A stretch of 64,000 bases of DNA from NCBI GenBank assembly GCA_029851415.1, contig CM056742.1, positions 86,356,748-86,420,747 of the forward strand, given 5' to 3'. Shown here piece after piece: positions 44,601 through 55,372 of the stretch. Numbering within the stretch: the first letter of the stretch is position 1; every line of letters begins with the position of its first letter. Made by a program: the position numbers and the translations under genes. This DNA comes from Eretmocerus hayati (Eukaryota > Arthropoda > Insecta > Hymenoptera > Aphelinidae). A model generated the notes under the pieces. The model saw only the letters and a program-made list of their open reading frames with translations. It was not told the origin of the DNA and did not search any database.

Positions 44601-45647
44601 GTAAAACTTGTTCTTCTCCAAATCTACGCCGTAGACATTAACAGAAATTTTTGGATTTTGATTCTCAAACTTGGGTATTGACTTGATTTCCACGGGAAAT
44701 CCTATACCCTTCAACTTCAAATGATGCTTGTAGTGGGGATAACTTGACGTTAAATTTTGGCGTGCAGCGCGAGCCTTGTGCGGGAACAGCCCTACAAGGA
44801 CAGCCCAGGCAAAGCAATCAGATTCGTTCGTTTGTATGTTCACCACAGCATGCTTATCTCTAATCCCTTTGGGAAGCTCAATGTGACCAGATCCTCTCAA
44901 CAAGTTCGTCTTCACAACATTGATTTTCAGGGACGAAATCTCTTCGAGCGCCCATCCACTTCCAGAATCTTCAAAATCCGATAGCTCGCGGTCCAAAAAT
45001 CTCAACGACTCGTCATACCACTTATTCAATTTTGTCGGGTACAGCAGATTTTCATAAAGAGTTTGAAAATGTTTTATAGACGAGTTTTCATTTTTAATCT
45101 CAAAATATGCTTTAAACACCAAATTCACTTTGACCGATTTATAATTCTTGATTATCGGGCGTAAATATTTCAAAACGAGCGGTCTAGAATCATTGAGAAA
45201 AAGCATAAAATCTCGATAAGAATTATTGCCAACAATGCCAGTTCTGATCCGATTCTTGAAGGCTGACTCTCCTTCGAAAAAGATAAGATCTCCCAACTCC
45301 GCTCTTGACCGCGAATGGAATATATTCTGCAGTATTATTTCTTTCGATTTCAATTCGTTGTGCAGAGTTTCCAGTCGAGCTCTACATCCTGTCGGCCCTT
45401 TTGAAAGAATTCTTTCGTGTTTCAAAATATCTGAAATACGTTTGATCAAAACTTGAAATTCCTTTCGCAGCACTGAAACGGGTTGAGGATCCAGTCGACT
45501 GAGGTCCTCAAGGTTCACTTCGTCGAATTTTGATAAAAGTTTATGACTTTCCTCGGATAGCAATGGGACGGTAATATACATGTTCGTAACACAACTCTGC
45601 ACTTTGACAACTGCAAATTTGTGAGCAAAATCCATCGTATTATACAC
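41648..45647 (-). pseudogene. polB: Protein-primed family B DNA polymerase (pPolB), broken
   Basis: The gene starts MYNTMDFAHK at 45647. N-terminal domain with CNRCLHIF precedes the exonuclease motif YGDFEAL near 44281. A Cys/His cluster (CTHCQICQKP, VRDHNHF) and IPVVIHNGARYDNH exonuclease region follow. Palm motif A is DMNNMYGKS near 42862, motif B FKLINNVVFGKCMEN near 42424, motif C YSDTDSL near 42125. Breaks are a frameshift near 44405 (also in the left TIR copy), a 66-nt in-frame insert with TGA near 43740-43800, and a frameshift near 42990. This enzyme replicates the linear genome from a terminal protein. Its first 1.9 kb lies inside the terminal repeat. Confidence 0.9.
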
Positions 45648-45717
45648 GCTCTACTTGCTCTCATCTTTGTCTCTTTCCACTCTCATCTTCTATCGTCTCG
45701 GCCAGACAATTGGTATG
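43812..45717 (-). repeat. Right Polinton TIR, inner part
   Basis: Mirror of 28990-31947 of the left arm, without the MITE. It is separated from the outer part (53688-55366) by the BEL element. GTATG at 45713-45717 is the BEL target duplication. Confidence 0.9.
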
Positions 45718-46004
45718 TGTTTGATGTGGGAGCAGGTGAACTCAATAACTTTTTCACACATAGTTTAAATAAACAATAAACTATATATTATAATAAAGCT
45801 CATGATACAGAGCGAGGTGGCACGGTCGGCTGCTGAGCGGAAACTGGCGCAAGCCGCGGAAAGTGACGAGCGCGCTGGAATGAATAGCAGAAGAGCACGA
45901 AGTAGCGACGACAAGATGGCGGCAGCGCGCGAGAATTTAAAATTCAAAAATGACCTCATACTGAACTAGATGTATATAAATCAAAATGAACACAATATTA
46001 AACA
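45718..46004 (-). repeat. BEL 3' LTR
   Basis: 287 bp, TGTTTAATATTG to CATCAAACA in element orientation. It matches 53396-53682. The minus-strand 64-codon frame within it is also present in the other LTR and is not a separate gene. Confidence 0.95.
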
Positions 46005-46018
46005 TTCCGCCCACCTCG
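46005..46018 (-). other. BEL polypurine tract
   Basis: In element orientation GAGGTGGGCGGAA lies immediately before the 3' LTR. This is the standard primer for plus-strand synthesis. Confidence 0.8.
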
Positions 46019-46736
46019 ATTCGATACATTCAAAGAACTTAAATAATTTCATTTGACAAAGTACTAATCATGATCTCGATGTTGAGAATCGATAAAGAAT
46101 CCAAAATAATAAATATTCAAAGTCATAATAGGGGCATAAGAATTTTGATGCTCAACTAAGTTTGAACTAAAGATCTACAATTTGAACTAAAGACCCACAG
46201 ATTTGCACAACAAAATCTAAGGGGTGTAAGTAACCTACAAGATGAATAATCAAAAGTAGATCCGAATCAAATTATGCGATGAAGGGTCATCAAATAGAAA
46301 GTAATTTGAACATAAAATACGAAGGAGAACTAAGCTGAACCTTCAAAAAAAATCGTTCAATCATCTCAAATTGTGACAATAATCAAGTAAAATCGAAAAA
46401 TCAAGCCTGAATTTTAGTAAAATCTTAACACCACTTTATCAGATCAAAAAAATATACTAAGTTCCGGCCACCCGGGAACGGGTCCCAAAAGGAGGAACGT
46501 CCATTCCATGTGGAGATGAACGCCCTTGGCAACCGCGCAATTGGCTCTAAATTTCGTATTGTGCTCGCATACACGCCAGACACTAACTTAGTGCTTTTGA
46601 GCAGCCAAGACACCCATACTACTAGGAAAAAGACTCGAATTTCAACTGATATGTGGAATTAAGTTTACCGCGGACTCTATTGAAAACAAAAACTCTAACC
46701 TTATAACTAATCACTTATTGTCCATTATTAGAGAAT
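46019..46736 (-). other. BEL 3' untranslated region
   Basis: An AT-rich stretch between the polyprotein stop and the polypurine tract. No ORF of note. It probably contains RNA signals of the element. Confidence 0.6.
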
Positions 46737-49700
46737 TTAAATCTCATCACTTTCTTCGTCCGAAGACTCTGGAACCAGAAGCACAAGTTTGACTACTGGT
46801 CTTCTGAACTTGGAGGTAGCTGTGCGGACTTCAACTACTCTAACTCTGCCATCATTGCCGGGAAAAACTGCTGTGACTACTGCCAAGGGCCAGACAGCTG
46901 GAGGTTTACAATCGTCGCGTAGTAGAACCACATCACCCACTCGATAGGCCCTGGAAGGCCTTGACCATTTGTGCCTTTCTTGCAGCGCTTGTAGGTAGTC
47001 ACTGGACCACACTTTCCAAAAATCTTGAGTCATCTGAGTTATCCACCTCCATCGTTTATTGACTGGAATGGGCGCTGAAGGTATGGTTGGCTCTGGAATT
47101 ATAAACGATGGTCTCTGTATGAGAAAATGCGCGGGTGTCAGCGCGGACAAATCAGATATATCATCTTTCAAAGGAGCAATAGGCCTCGAGTTTAAACATG
47201 CTTCAATCTTTGACAACAGTGTGGAAATTTCTACGAAAGTAAGAACATGGTCACCAACTATCCTTTTCAAGTGGTGCTTAGCTGATTTGACTGCAGCTTC
47301 CCAGATTCCTCCGAAATGCGGTGCCGCAGGTGGGTTGAATCTGAACTCCGTCTTCATGTTGCTCAGTTCCACAACTATGTCCTCAAATTCTGCCGAAGCT
47401 CCATCAAAGCGACGTTGCAGCTCAGCGTCTGCCCCAACAAAATTCAAACCATTGTCGCACTCCAATTTGCTGCAATGTCCGCGTCTAGCAGTGAAGCGCT
47501 CGAACGCGGCCATGAATGCCTCACTTGAACAATCCTCCACTGCCTCCAAGTGAATAGCTCTTGTACTAAGACAGATAAAGATACAGGCATAAGCCTTCAT
47601 CGTCCCTCTGCCACGACTTTTGGATAATCGTACTTTTAATGGACCTGCGAAGTCCATTCCCGAATGCTCAAAGGGATAAGCCGGAGTGACTCTAACCTTG
47701 GGAAGATCTCCCATCAATTGAGTTGACATTTTTGCTGAATATCGTAGACATACCGTACACTGGTTGATCAGAACTTTTACCGCTTGTCGACCCCTCAGAA
47801 TCCAGTACTGATTCCTGAGGCTGGATAAAGTGAGCTGCGTACCACCGTGGAGAGAATTCAAGTGAGCTCGTCTCACAAGCAGCTCTGTCAAAGGGCTCCG
47901 GCAGGGCAGAATCAGCGGGTACTTAGCAGCATAATCCAGAAGCGCATGCCGCAGTCTGCCTCCAACTCTCAGGAGACCTTGATCTAGAAATGGTCTTAAC
48001 TTCAACAAGTTTGAATCCTTCAGTTCCTTGTCGTTTTCCAGCAACCTGAAACTGTCACCAAAGCTATTTCTTTGTTCTATATAGACCCATAACAATTCGG
48101 CATTTTTCAACTCTCCAGGTCTCAATAAACCCTCTGAAATCACTTCAAAATCAATGAATTTCAAGTGCAGAAATCTCATTCTCTTACTAGTTTTCTCGCT
48201 GAGACGATAGCTGAGCTTCGTCAGAAAGCGAAGGCAAACCGCCGTAACACGAAAGAGCTTCGTTGCTGTAGAAAACTTTGTCAACAATTCGTTTTGAAAG
48301 GAGTCATCCGGATACTGTAACGCAGTGGCATGAGAAGCGGAAGAATTTCTCTCTTCAAGAGGCTCGACTTGCACATTCTCTGCTTCAGTAGTCCACGGAT
48401 GACTCGACTCCGACAAAAACGACGGACCATTCCACCAAAGCTCGAACGACGACAATAGTTCTGGACTCAACCCCCGAGAAACTACGTCTGCTGGGTTATC
48501 CTGTGATTTGACATGATGCCAATGACCTTGCGGAACCAACTCTTGAATCAAAGAACATCTGTTTGCAACAAAAGTTTGCCACCGATTTGGCAGAGCTCTA
48601 ATCCAATACAGAACATCTTTTGAATCCGACCATAGATGGATCGATGCTATCTCTATAGGCATGATTTTTATGAAACGATCAGTGAGTTTTGCTAATAACA
48701 ACGCCGCGCAAAGCTCTAGACGAGGTATACTTATTGTTTTGATCGGAGCTACTTTTGACTTAGAACACTGCAACGATACAGCTACCCGTCCGTTCCTGAT
48801 CATTCGCAAGTAAATAACAGCACCGTATGCTTTTGAAGAAGCATCCGCAAACCCGTGCAACTCAATTTTCAATCCTTGGCTAGAATATCCGATCCACCTG
48901 GGTATTCTAATCTCCTCCAAATTTGCAAGTTTTCCGTACCATTCCGACCACTGGTTTGAATAGTCACTCGGGAGAACATCATCCCATTCACACTTCAAGA
49001 GCCAAAGCGATTGCATGAATATCTTTGCCCAGATCACCACCGGAGCTAACCAACCTAATGGATCGAAGATTTTAGCTGTGAGAGACAATATCGTTCTTTT
49101 TGTTAACTTTTGACTGTCAAAACCTTGAGGTTTAATAATGAAATGAAAGTAGTCCTCTCTTGGAGCCCAAGATAGACCAAGTATAGAGGTACAATCATCA
49201 GATTCAAAAGTAGCCGAACCGTGAATTCTATGATCGACTGGGATTTCTTCGATCAACTGAGCATCGTTCGCCGCCCATTTCCGTAGCTCGAACCCGCCCA
49301 CCTTGAGAATCTCGATCAATTGCACCTGCTTCTGACGAGATTCTTCTACTGTCTCTCCCCCCGACATAAAATCATCCATGTATGATTCATCCTCAATGAT
49401 TTTAACTGCTGAAGCAAATAGATGCCCATAGTCCTTAGCCAATTGCCTCAAAACCCTGATGGCAAGATAAGGCGAACATTTTAAACCATAAGTGATCGTT
49501 CTGAGAAAATAGAGTAAAACTTCCAGATCCGGATTTTCCCTCCACAAGATCATCTGCAAGTGACGATCTCTGGGGTCGACTAAAACCTGTCTGAACATTT
49601 TCTCTATATCAGCCACGAAAACAAATTCATACCGACGCCATCTCATTATTAAATCCACCAGCTCTGGTAGCAAATTCTCGCCAGTGTAAAGTAGATCGTT

Positions 49701-52061
49701 CAATGAAATGCCATGAACCTTATTTGAACCGTTGAAAACCGTCCGTAATTTTTTGGAGCCTTGAAGCACTCCGTGATGAGGAAGAATATAGCAACTGTTC
49801 TTATCCTCTACCGACAAATTTGAAGCCTTTTCCATATGCTCGAGATCCTCATACTCTTTCATGAAAGCCTTATATTTTGATTCGAAATCCGAATTTTTCG
49901 AGAATTTCCGTTCCATAGAATAGAGCGTCTGAAGAGCAGAGGAGTAAGAATCACCGAGTTTGAAATTCAAATTTTCCATCGACTCTTGTTTCACTGGCAA
50001 CCGAACTACGTATCTACCGCTAACATCTTGTGAATGGGTCTCCTGAAAATGTTCTTCGCATTTGCGATCGTCTTCAGAGAGCTTTTTCCCGACCGTTCCG
50101 ACTTCTTCTTGCTTCCAAAATTTCTCAAGAATCGATTCTAACACTGTGTTATCAACTAAATGAAGATAAGATGAAGAAGATTCTGAGTTTTGACCGACGC
50201 TAGAAGAAACTATCCAACCCAATTCAGTATTCGTAGCGATAGGTTGATTTGAAAGATCAACATTTGCCTTTTTCACGCCCTCAAGCACAATTTGAGCGTG
50301 AATTTTGGCACCCAGTAAGATATCAATTGATCTCGTTTTTAAGAAATTGGGATCAGCCAAATTGAGTCCCCTGAGATGATCCCATTTATCCGTACCCGTA
50401 GCAACAGAGGCTTTATAACCAGAAACCTTAGGAATGATGAAAGCCTGCACCTCACAACTGAAATCAGAGGAAAATCTGGGACGCACCGTGAAATTGGCCA
50501 AACCCCTCGAAATTCCGGTGTGAAGGTCGCCAACCCCCTTGATTTGTACCTTAGATTTCATCCTTTTTATTCCCAATTTTTGGCAAGCATTCTCTGTTAT
50601 AAAAGAGGATTGCGAGCAGTGATCGATCAAAGCTGTGAAGTAAAATTCAAACCCGTCAGCTGATATAAGTTTCACTACTGCTGTGGGCAACAGCACAAAG
50701 CCCGAATTGTCCACCGAATTTAGACAAGTGGTGACCGTTGAATGCGTATTCGAGGAAGATTTTTGATTCGTCCCGGAACCCTTGTCTTCGCTCGAAGGAC
50801 CCGAACCCGTCTTGTCATCAGTTTGAGAATCGGTTGGTGGCTTAGAAATATCCGAATGAAGAAAAGTGTGATGTCTCCCGTTACACTTTCTACAAAATGT
50901 CTTGGATCGACAAGACCTAGCACTGTGCTGACCAAAACAAATGAAACATAACCTTTTCTCAATCACAAACAATTTTCTATCGGCCTTACTTTTTGCCTTA
51001 AAAGCATCACACTGCGATAGATGATGGTTATCCGAACAACACGGACAAACTTTCTTGGATGACTCAGAATCCGAACAAGTAGCCATAGAATTAGTTTTGC
51101 TTGAATTGAAATTCCTTCCCGATTGGTTACTAGAGCTCGGCTTGATGCTGCTCTCGATTGACTCTAATGTAGCTAATTTCTCTTTCAAAAAAGCTTCCAA
51201 TTGTTCTATGGATGGAGGATCATGGGAGATGCCCAAGTGCTTTTCCCATTCCTTTCTTGTAACTAAGTCAAATCTCGAAACAGTCGTGAATACGAACTGA
51301 TCTTCACCATTAGTTTTCACCGGACGATCTAGACTTTTCAAAAAATTCAAAGTTTCGAAAGTTCCAGTGTGAAGTTTTTTCAATTCAGCGTACGATTCAT
51401 TTTTCATTTGTTTTAGAGAGTAGAAAGAACTCAAAGTCAAACTGACTAGTCTCCGCTTATTCTCATAAAAATCGCACAGTTCCTTCCAAGCTCGTGGGTA
51501 TTCTTCAGCCGTGAGATCAATGGATTTTATGAGATCTAACGCCTCACCCTGTAATTTGGATCGCAAATGATAGAATTTTACCACTGGCTGAATCTCATCC
51601 CTTCTATGCACCAAGTTTTTATAAAGATCCCGAAAATTGGCCCATTCGTTGAACTTTCCTGAGAAAGTTGGCATTTCGATTTTGGCGAGGGAATACGACG
51701 AAGCAGAAGCTACAACTGTTTGCGAAACCGGTGGTACAGTGGAGTTAGTCTCAATGCTAGACCTATCCAAATCCGCAATCGAATCTAAGAATTCTTGAAA
51801 CTCAGCCTTATTATCCATATAAGACTCTTCAACTAAATCACCAATTTTCAATTTGAAATAATCTAATTCCTTGTCCACACCGAAATCTGCGATAATCTTG
51901 TTATGATTCAAACAGAAAGTTTTGTAGTGGAAGGAAAGATTTTCTATCCGCACAATTGCATTAGCCTTGGTCATTTTAGCTTGACCCTTGGCTTTGAAGT
52001 TTTTGTAAGCTAACGAAATCTTTTTCTGCAAATCAAGTTGCTGATCATAGAGCGCCTCCAT
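46737..52061 (-). CDS. BEL/Pao Gag-Pol polyprotein, uninterrupted
   Basis: 1774 residues. Gag domain (DUF1759-like, MPTFSGKFNEWANFRDLY) about 108-275. Cys/His clusters (CPCCSDNHHLSQC, CFICFGQHSARSC, CRKCNGRHH) about 337-410. A17-type aspartic protease about 455-620, with LIDHCSQSSF at about 474 in place of the usual D-S/T-G. Reverse transcriptase about 700-950 with YMDD at 894-897. RNase H about 1060-1200 (GFADASSKAYGA). Integrase H2C2 about 1397-1438. Catalytic D in GMDFAG (about 1467), D in ECDNG (about 1534), E in GGIWEAA (about 1586). DUF5641-like C-terminus about 1680-1765. It supplies particle, copying and integration functions. No stop or frameshift is present, so it may be active. Confidence 0.95.
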   Translation of the reverse strand: MEALYDQQLDLQKKISLAYKNFKAKGQAKMTKANAIVRIENLSFHYKTFCLNHNKIIADFGVDKELDYFKLKIGDLVEESYMDNKAEFQEFLDSIADLDRSSIETNSTVPPVSQTVVASASSYSLAKIEMPTFSGKFNEWANFRDLYKNLVHRRDEIQPVVKFYHLRSKLQGEALDLIKSIDLTAEEYPRAWKELCDFYENKRRLVSLTLSSFYSLKQMKNESYAELKKLHTGTFETLNFLKSLDRPVKTNGEDQFVFTTVSRFDLVTRKEWEKHLGISHDPPSIEQLEAFLKEKLATLESIESSIKPSSSNQSGRNFNSSKTNSMATCSDSESSKKVCPCCSDNHHLSQCDAFKAKSKADRKLFVIEKRLCFICFGQHSARSCRSKTFCRKCNGRHHTFLHSDISKPPTDSQTDDKTGSGPSSEDKGSGTNQKSSSNTHSTVTTCLNSVDNSGFVLLPTAVVKLISADGFEFYFTALIDHCSQSSFITENACQKLGIKRMKSKVQIKGVGDLHTGISRGLANFTVRPRFSSDFSCEVQAFIIPKVSGYKASVATGTDKWDHLRGLNLADPNFLKTRSIDILLGAKIHAQIVLEGVKKANVDLSNQPIATNTELGWIVSSSVGQNSESSSSYLHLVDNTVLESILEKFWKQEEVGTVGKKLSEDDRKCEEHFQETHSQDVSGRYVVRLPVKQESMENLNFKLGDSYSSALQTLYSMERKFSKNSDFESKYKAFMKEYEDLEHMEKASNLSVEDKNSCYILPHHGVLQGSKKLRTVFNGSNKVHGISLNDLLYTGENLLPELVDLIMRWRRYEFVFVADIEKMFRQVLVDPRDRHLQMILWRENPDLEVLLYFLRTITYGLKCSPYLAIRVLRQLAKDYGHLFASAVKIIEDESYMDDFMSGGETVEESRQKQVQLIEILKVGGFELRKWAANDAQLIEEIPVDHRIHGSATFESDDCTSILGLSWAPREDYFHFIIKPQGFDSQKLTKRTILSLTAKIFDPLGWLAPVVIWAKIFMQSLWLLKCEWDDVLPSDYSNQWSEWYGKLANLEEIRIPRWIGYSSQGLKIELHGFADASSKAYGAVIYLRMIRNGRVAVSLQCSKSKVAPIKTISIPRLELCAALLLAKLTDRFIKIMPIEIASIHLWSDSKDVLYWIRALPNRWQTFVANRCSLIQELVPQGHWHHVKSQDNPADVVSRGLSPELLSSFELWWNGPSFLSESSHPWTTEAENVQVEPLEERNSSASHATALQYPDDSFQNELLTKFSTATKLFRVTAVCLRFLTKLSYRLSEKTSKRMRFLHLKFIDFEVISEGLLRPGELKNAELLWVYIEQRNSFGDSFRLLENDKELKDSNLLKLRPFLDQGLLRVGGRLRHALLDYAAKYPLILPCRSPLTELLVRRAHLNSLHGGTQLTLSSLRNQYWILRGRQAVKVLINQCTVCLRYSAKMSTQLMGDLPKVRVTPAYPFEHSGMDFAGPLKVRLSKSRGRGTMKAYACIFICLSTRAIHLEAVEDCSSEAFMAAFERFTARRGHCSKLECDNGLNFVGADAELQRRFDGASAEFEDIVVELSNMKTEFRFNPPAAPHFGGIWEAAVKSAKHHLKRIVGDHVLTFVEISTLLSKIEACLNSRPIAPLKDDISDLSALTPAHFLIQRPSFIIPEPTIPSAPIPVNKRWRWITQMTQDFWKVWSSDYLQALQERHKWSRPSRAYRVGDVVLLRDDCKPPAVWPLAVVTAVFPGNDGRVRVVEVRTATSKFRRPVVKLVLLVPESSDEESDEI

Positions 52062-53375
52062 GATTATTCAGAAAGATCGTAGAAACCGTTAGATACCCAA
52101 CCGACACTCAACCAAAAAAAACAAAATCCAAATTTGAATGCTTTGATACAGCCCGATATGCTAGTATCTTTGCGAACAAACCGAAAAAAATGCCAAAATT
52201 CTAGCCAGAACTAGGCAAAACCAACCGAAGAATGAGGAATTTCTCAAATCTAACCAAAGATTTGATGGAAGCACTGATCCAAAAATCCCCCTAACCGTAC
52301 CGAAAAATATTTACAATTATTTACAACGCAACCTAAAACGTGAGACAATTTCTTGAATTCAACATTTTGAGGTTGGAAAGCCAAAAACCATGAGTTGAGA
52401 TATCTAAAATTGATCTAGTACCCAGTCAAGATTCAATGCGACAATCTCATATAATACATATGACTCACTCGTACCGCTGTAGAATCAGCTGAAGCACGAA
52501 GAGCATCCTCCGAAGCCGAAAACGTGGTGCGCCGCAATGCTGCGATGTATACCATTGAGCTGGCGGCTAGACTGCACGGCGACACGATGCGGTCGACGCA
52601 GCGATTACACTGCTACGCTGAGTACCGACGAACAGCAGCGCGCAGCTGATGAACAGCTGCGGATGACTCTGGTCAGCTGTGTTGCCAGATGTCGAGCTCA
52701 GCTCCGGACAGCACACACACCAACGTCGGCTAACACACACGACGCTCGTCCGATGATGCTAGAAAGGCCGTTGACTTTAGCATAAAATCAAGGTCATGAT
52801 CATCAAGATTGCTCGCGATTATGAGAATAAATTACGCGGAGCAATGCCAAAAAAATGCGACAAATCGCAAAAAAATATCTCTCTTTGAATCAGATAATCA
52901 ATGAAAAATTGATCTGAATTGATTTTTAAGCGAGAGAAATCAGCCAAGAATTCTATAAATCATTGAAAATTTTGAAAAGACAATGAAAACAGCTCATCCT
53001 TAAAATCCCACGATGAATTCCCTCGTTGCCCAGAGACCCTCCTGGATCCCCAGGTCGTTTCCGCCGTCTTCTCGGGGTGCACCGACTGGAGACCTCGTTG
53101 CGCCTCTCGGGTTAGCCTGAATCCAAGACGAAACAATGTCGAAGGCTGCCCTAACCCTGCGCTTGCTGCCGGTGAACTAATGCTCTGGAACGAGCAATCG
53201 AGGAATCTTCCCAGTCCTCCGGCAGGATATCAGCACTGCACTAGCTGATAGGCCTCGTAGACGCCGCTGCTGGTCGCCCGAGAAGACATCCGACCGCGCA
53301 CAATCACCAAAAATTTCACCTCGTGTCGATGCGAATCCATTCGCATCGACTTGAATTTCACTCACTGGCTCCAAT
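52062..53375 (-). other. BEL 5' leader
   Basis: 1.3 kb between the primer binding site and the Gag-Pol start. GC-richer from 52490 to 52790 and from 53030 to 53380. Short ORFs (52537-52785, 53177-53374) have no recognisable domain. It likely holds packaging signals. Confidence 0.55.
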
Positions 53376-53393
53376 CCGGTATTCGAAGGACCA
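53376..53393 (-). other. BEL primer binding site
   Basis: In element orientation TGGTCCTTCGAATACCGG begins 2 nt after the 5' LTR. TGG complements the CCA end of a tRNA, and the following bases could pair with a tRNA acceptor/T-arm. The tRNA identity is not determined. Confidence 0.75.
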
Positions 53394-53395
53394 TA

Positions 53396-53682
53396 TGTTT
53401 GATGTGGGAGCAGGTGAACTCAATAACTTTTTCACACATAGTTTAAATAAACAATAAACTATATATTATAATAAAGCTCATGATACAGAGCGAGGTGGCA
53501 CGGTCGGCTGCTGAGCGGAAACTGGCGCAAGCCGCGGAAAGTGACGAGCGCGCTGGAATGAATAGCAGAAGAGCACGAAGTAGCGACGACAAGATGGCGG
53601 CAGCGCGCGAGAATTTAAAATTCAAAAATGACCTCATACTGAACTAGATGTATATAAATCAAAATGAACACAATATTAAACA
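53396..53682 (-). repeat. BEL 5' LTR
   Basis: 287 bp and a match to the 3' LTR at 45718-46004. Followed by the GTATG duplication at 53683-53687. Confidence 0.95.
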
Positions 53683-53821
53683 GTATGTAAAAATATTCAA
53701 GGTGAATCGAGCTACTTGAGATTCATTGTTAGACCGTTTTGGCAAAGGCACATGTGTAAGACGATGGTATGAACAACATTTATTGTCGTGGAGGCAGATT
53801 TATTTTCTCGCTCTAACCCAA

Positions 53822-54091
53822 TCAAGGCTGTTCGATTTCATCAACGAGAACTAATCTATCATAGTATGAGTTTTTATAAAATACTTGGAACAATATTTTA
53901 TCGGTCTGCTCATCGACAATTACAAATTTGCGCACGTCTGGAGGATCGTTAAATCGTATGCAATAGTTCACATTGCGCAGCTCCCTGAGTTTTGGATCGA
54001 GAGCCATCAATGCGTCCTTTGAATCGAAAATTCTTTTGAGTCCACAATACTCTTGATACGTAACTGCTCGGGGATCAAAGGGCTGATCCAT
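53822..54091 (-). CDS. TIR gene B, right copy
   Basis: Mirror of 28594-28863: 89 codons from MDQPFDPRAVTYQ, still open. Several amino-acid differences from the left copy (for example QDCCGVER here QEYCGLKR; YDKYVSVDK here YDRLVLVDE). Function unknown. It is divergent from TIR gene A. Confidence 0.6.
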   Translation of the reverse strand: MDQPFDPRAVTYQEYCGLKRIFDSKDALMALDPKLRELRNVNYCIRFNDPPDVRKFVIVDEQTDKILFQVFYKNSYYDRLVLVDEIEQP

Positions 54092-54207
54092 TCTTCTCGT
54101 TTCTTCCTCCAAACAGAATCGGATGACCCTCTTTTTTGTGACGACACAGCTCTGCCGAGTTTCTACACTTAACTGTACTGTACCACGAGCTGGCGTAGTC
54201 AAAAATC

Positions 54208-54864
54208 GTGTACAGGGATCGGAAGAGAGATGGTGCGTGTAAAGAGAGGGGCAGAGAACGAATGGACTGTTCTGAGCTCGAGGTTGTATACAGTCTTCAT
54301 CAGATCGAGCTAGACTGCACAACCTCAATTCGACAGAATCAGCTGGTGCTCAATATGGGTTACAAGTTATATATTTGTGTACATTTTCTCGATAGCAGTG
54401 GTAAGACGAAGAGGAAAGAGGAATTACAGTCATACAAAGCACGAAGAGTTTCTAAGGATTTCGAACTATTACCGGGAGAGTCGAAAATCAGTGTCAATTT
54501 CTATCATGAAGAAGAAGTGTGTCAGAAATGTGTCGATGACGCCCGCTTCCAATTCAATATCCTAAATCTCGAACTGTGGATCGATGATTTGTACTTTTAC
54601 AGTGTCAAGGATCAAAGATACTATAGCAATTGCTCAAATTTGATAATTGAGGATGCTGAATCATTCTGTGCAAGAAAAATGGAGAGGGAGTGCGAATTTC
54701 TGCGTAAATTGTGGGACAAAGTCTCTGAGTTCAAGAGTGGGAAGAAAGGTATGGCTGGAGTAGAGATTGTTGACTACATCAAATCATCAAATATTGATAT
54801 TGTTGAAGACAATGATTGTGTGACAAGTAATGACAAAAATTTTGTTCCTTGTACTGCAGAGTGA
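54208..54864 (+). CDS. TIR gene A, right copy, full length
   Basis: 218 codons. Start may be the inner Met at 54262 (MDCSELEVV). The C-terminal 39 residues (KGMAGVEIVDYIK ... ending CTAE) are lost from the left copy by a single-base nonsense change. Motifs: CQKCVDDARFQFN, WIDDLYFY, SNCSNLII, then a charged helical part. The family is not recognised. It is probably a Polinton-specific accessory protein. The right copy looks like the functional one. Confidence 0.65.
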   Translation: MYRDRKRDGACKERGRERMDCSELEVVYSLHQIELDCTTSIRQNQLVLNMGYKLYICVHFLDSSGKTKRKEELQSYKARRVSKDFELLPGESKISVNFYHEEEVCQKCVDDARFQFNILNLELWIDDLYFYSVKDQRYYSNCSNLIIEDAESFCARKMERECEFLRKLWDKVSEFKSGKKGMAGVEIVDYIKSSNIDIVEDNDCVTSNDKNFVPCTAE

Positions 54865-55372
54865 AATATCTTAATTTGCAAATAAAGAATATCAATTCGA
54901 TGCATCCAGCATCCTTATTTGATTTGACCTCCAGACATGTAAATGAAGTAAGAGAGACATACACAAAATTTTCTTGCAATAGTCTGAGATTTCTACATTA
55001 TAACTTTACTTAGCCATCGTGCATCTATATGTGCGTGTGTGTGTGTGTGTTCGTTCTCCAGACATGCAAATAAGAAAGAGAGAAAGAGAGAGATTGCATT
55101 GAATTGCAATTGCGTGTGGCTCATTCGCTTGGTTACCGCGGGCACAGCAAGTCACCCGGGTACTTGCACCAGGTCAAGGGTTAATTTGCATAAAAAATGT
55201 ATATATGGAACTGTACGGAGGCTGCACGACCTGGTGAATCCTCGTACTGGAGCTACCCTGGGAGGGGGGGGGCGTCCTCGATATGAGGAGGTCCTCGTCG
55301 TGGGGTTCTGTTCCAGTAGAGGATTCATCACCAGCTTGCTGCAGAATGAGTACAGTTCTATCTACTGTGATA

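Larger units (their letters stand above)
45718..53682 (-). mobile_element. Intact BEL/Pao LTR retrotransposon, TSD GTATG
   Basis: A 7965-bp element in minus orientation with 287-bp LTRs at both ends, TG...CA boundaries and 5-bp TSDs GTATG (45713-45717, 53683-53687). The primer binding site, polypurine tract and single polyprotein are all present. By eye the two LTRs show no difference, so insertion is recent. The target is the right terminal repeat of the Polinton, whose undisturbed left arm shows the empty site near 29000. Confidence 0.95.
27325..55366. mobile_element. Polinton/Maverick (adintovirus-like) with 6-bp TSD GTGATA
   Basis: Ends begin AGTAGATAGAACTGTACT in inverted orientation, with the AG start typical of Polintons. 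GTGATA flanks both sides (27319-27324, 55367-55372). Without the BEL insert the length is about 20.07 kb, usual for the group. It encodes integrase, protein-primed DNA polymerase B, packaging ATPase, protease, major and minor capsid proteins and accessory proteins. These elements act as transposons and as virus-like entities. Here polymerase, major and minor capsid and the DUF8207-like gene carry breaks, integrase is split by an insert and the protease lacks its expected His. The copy is therefore an inactive relic, although much of its coding sequence is still readable. Confidence 0.95.
53688..55366 (-). repeat. Right Polinton TIR, outer part
   Basis: Mirror of 27325-28990. Contains right-arm copies of TIR genes A and B. 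Near 55262 a run of nine G (gggaggggggggg) differs from the left arm. It ends CTATCTACT before the GTGATA duplication. Confidence 0.92.

Noticed and set aside
47059..47553. 164-codon plus-strand frame inside the BEL
   Set aside because: Antisense of the integrase region with no independent motif.
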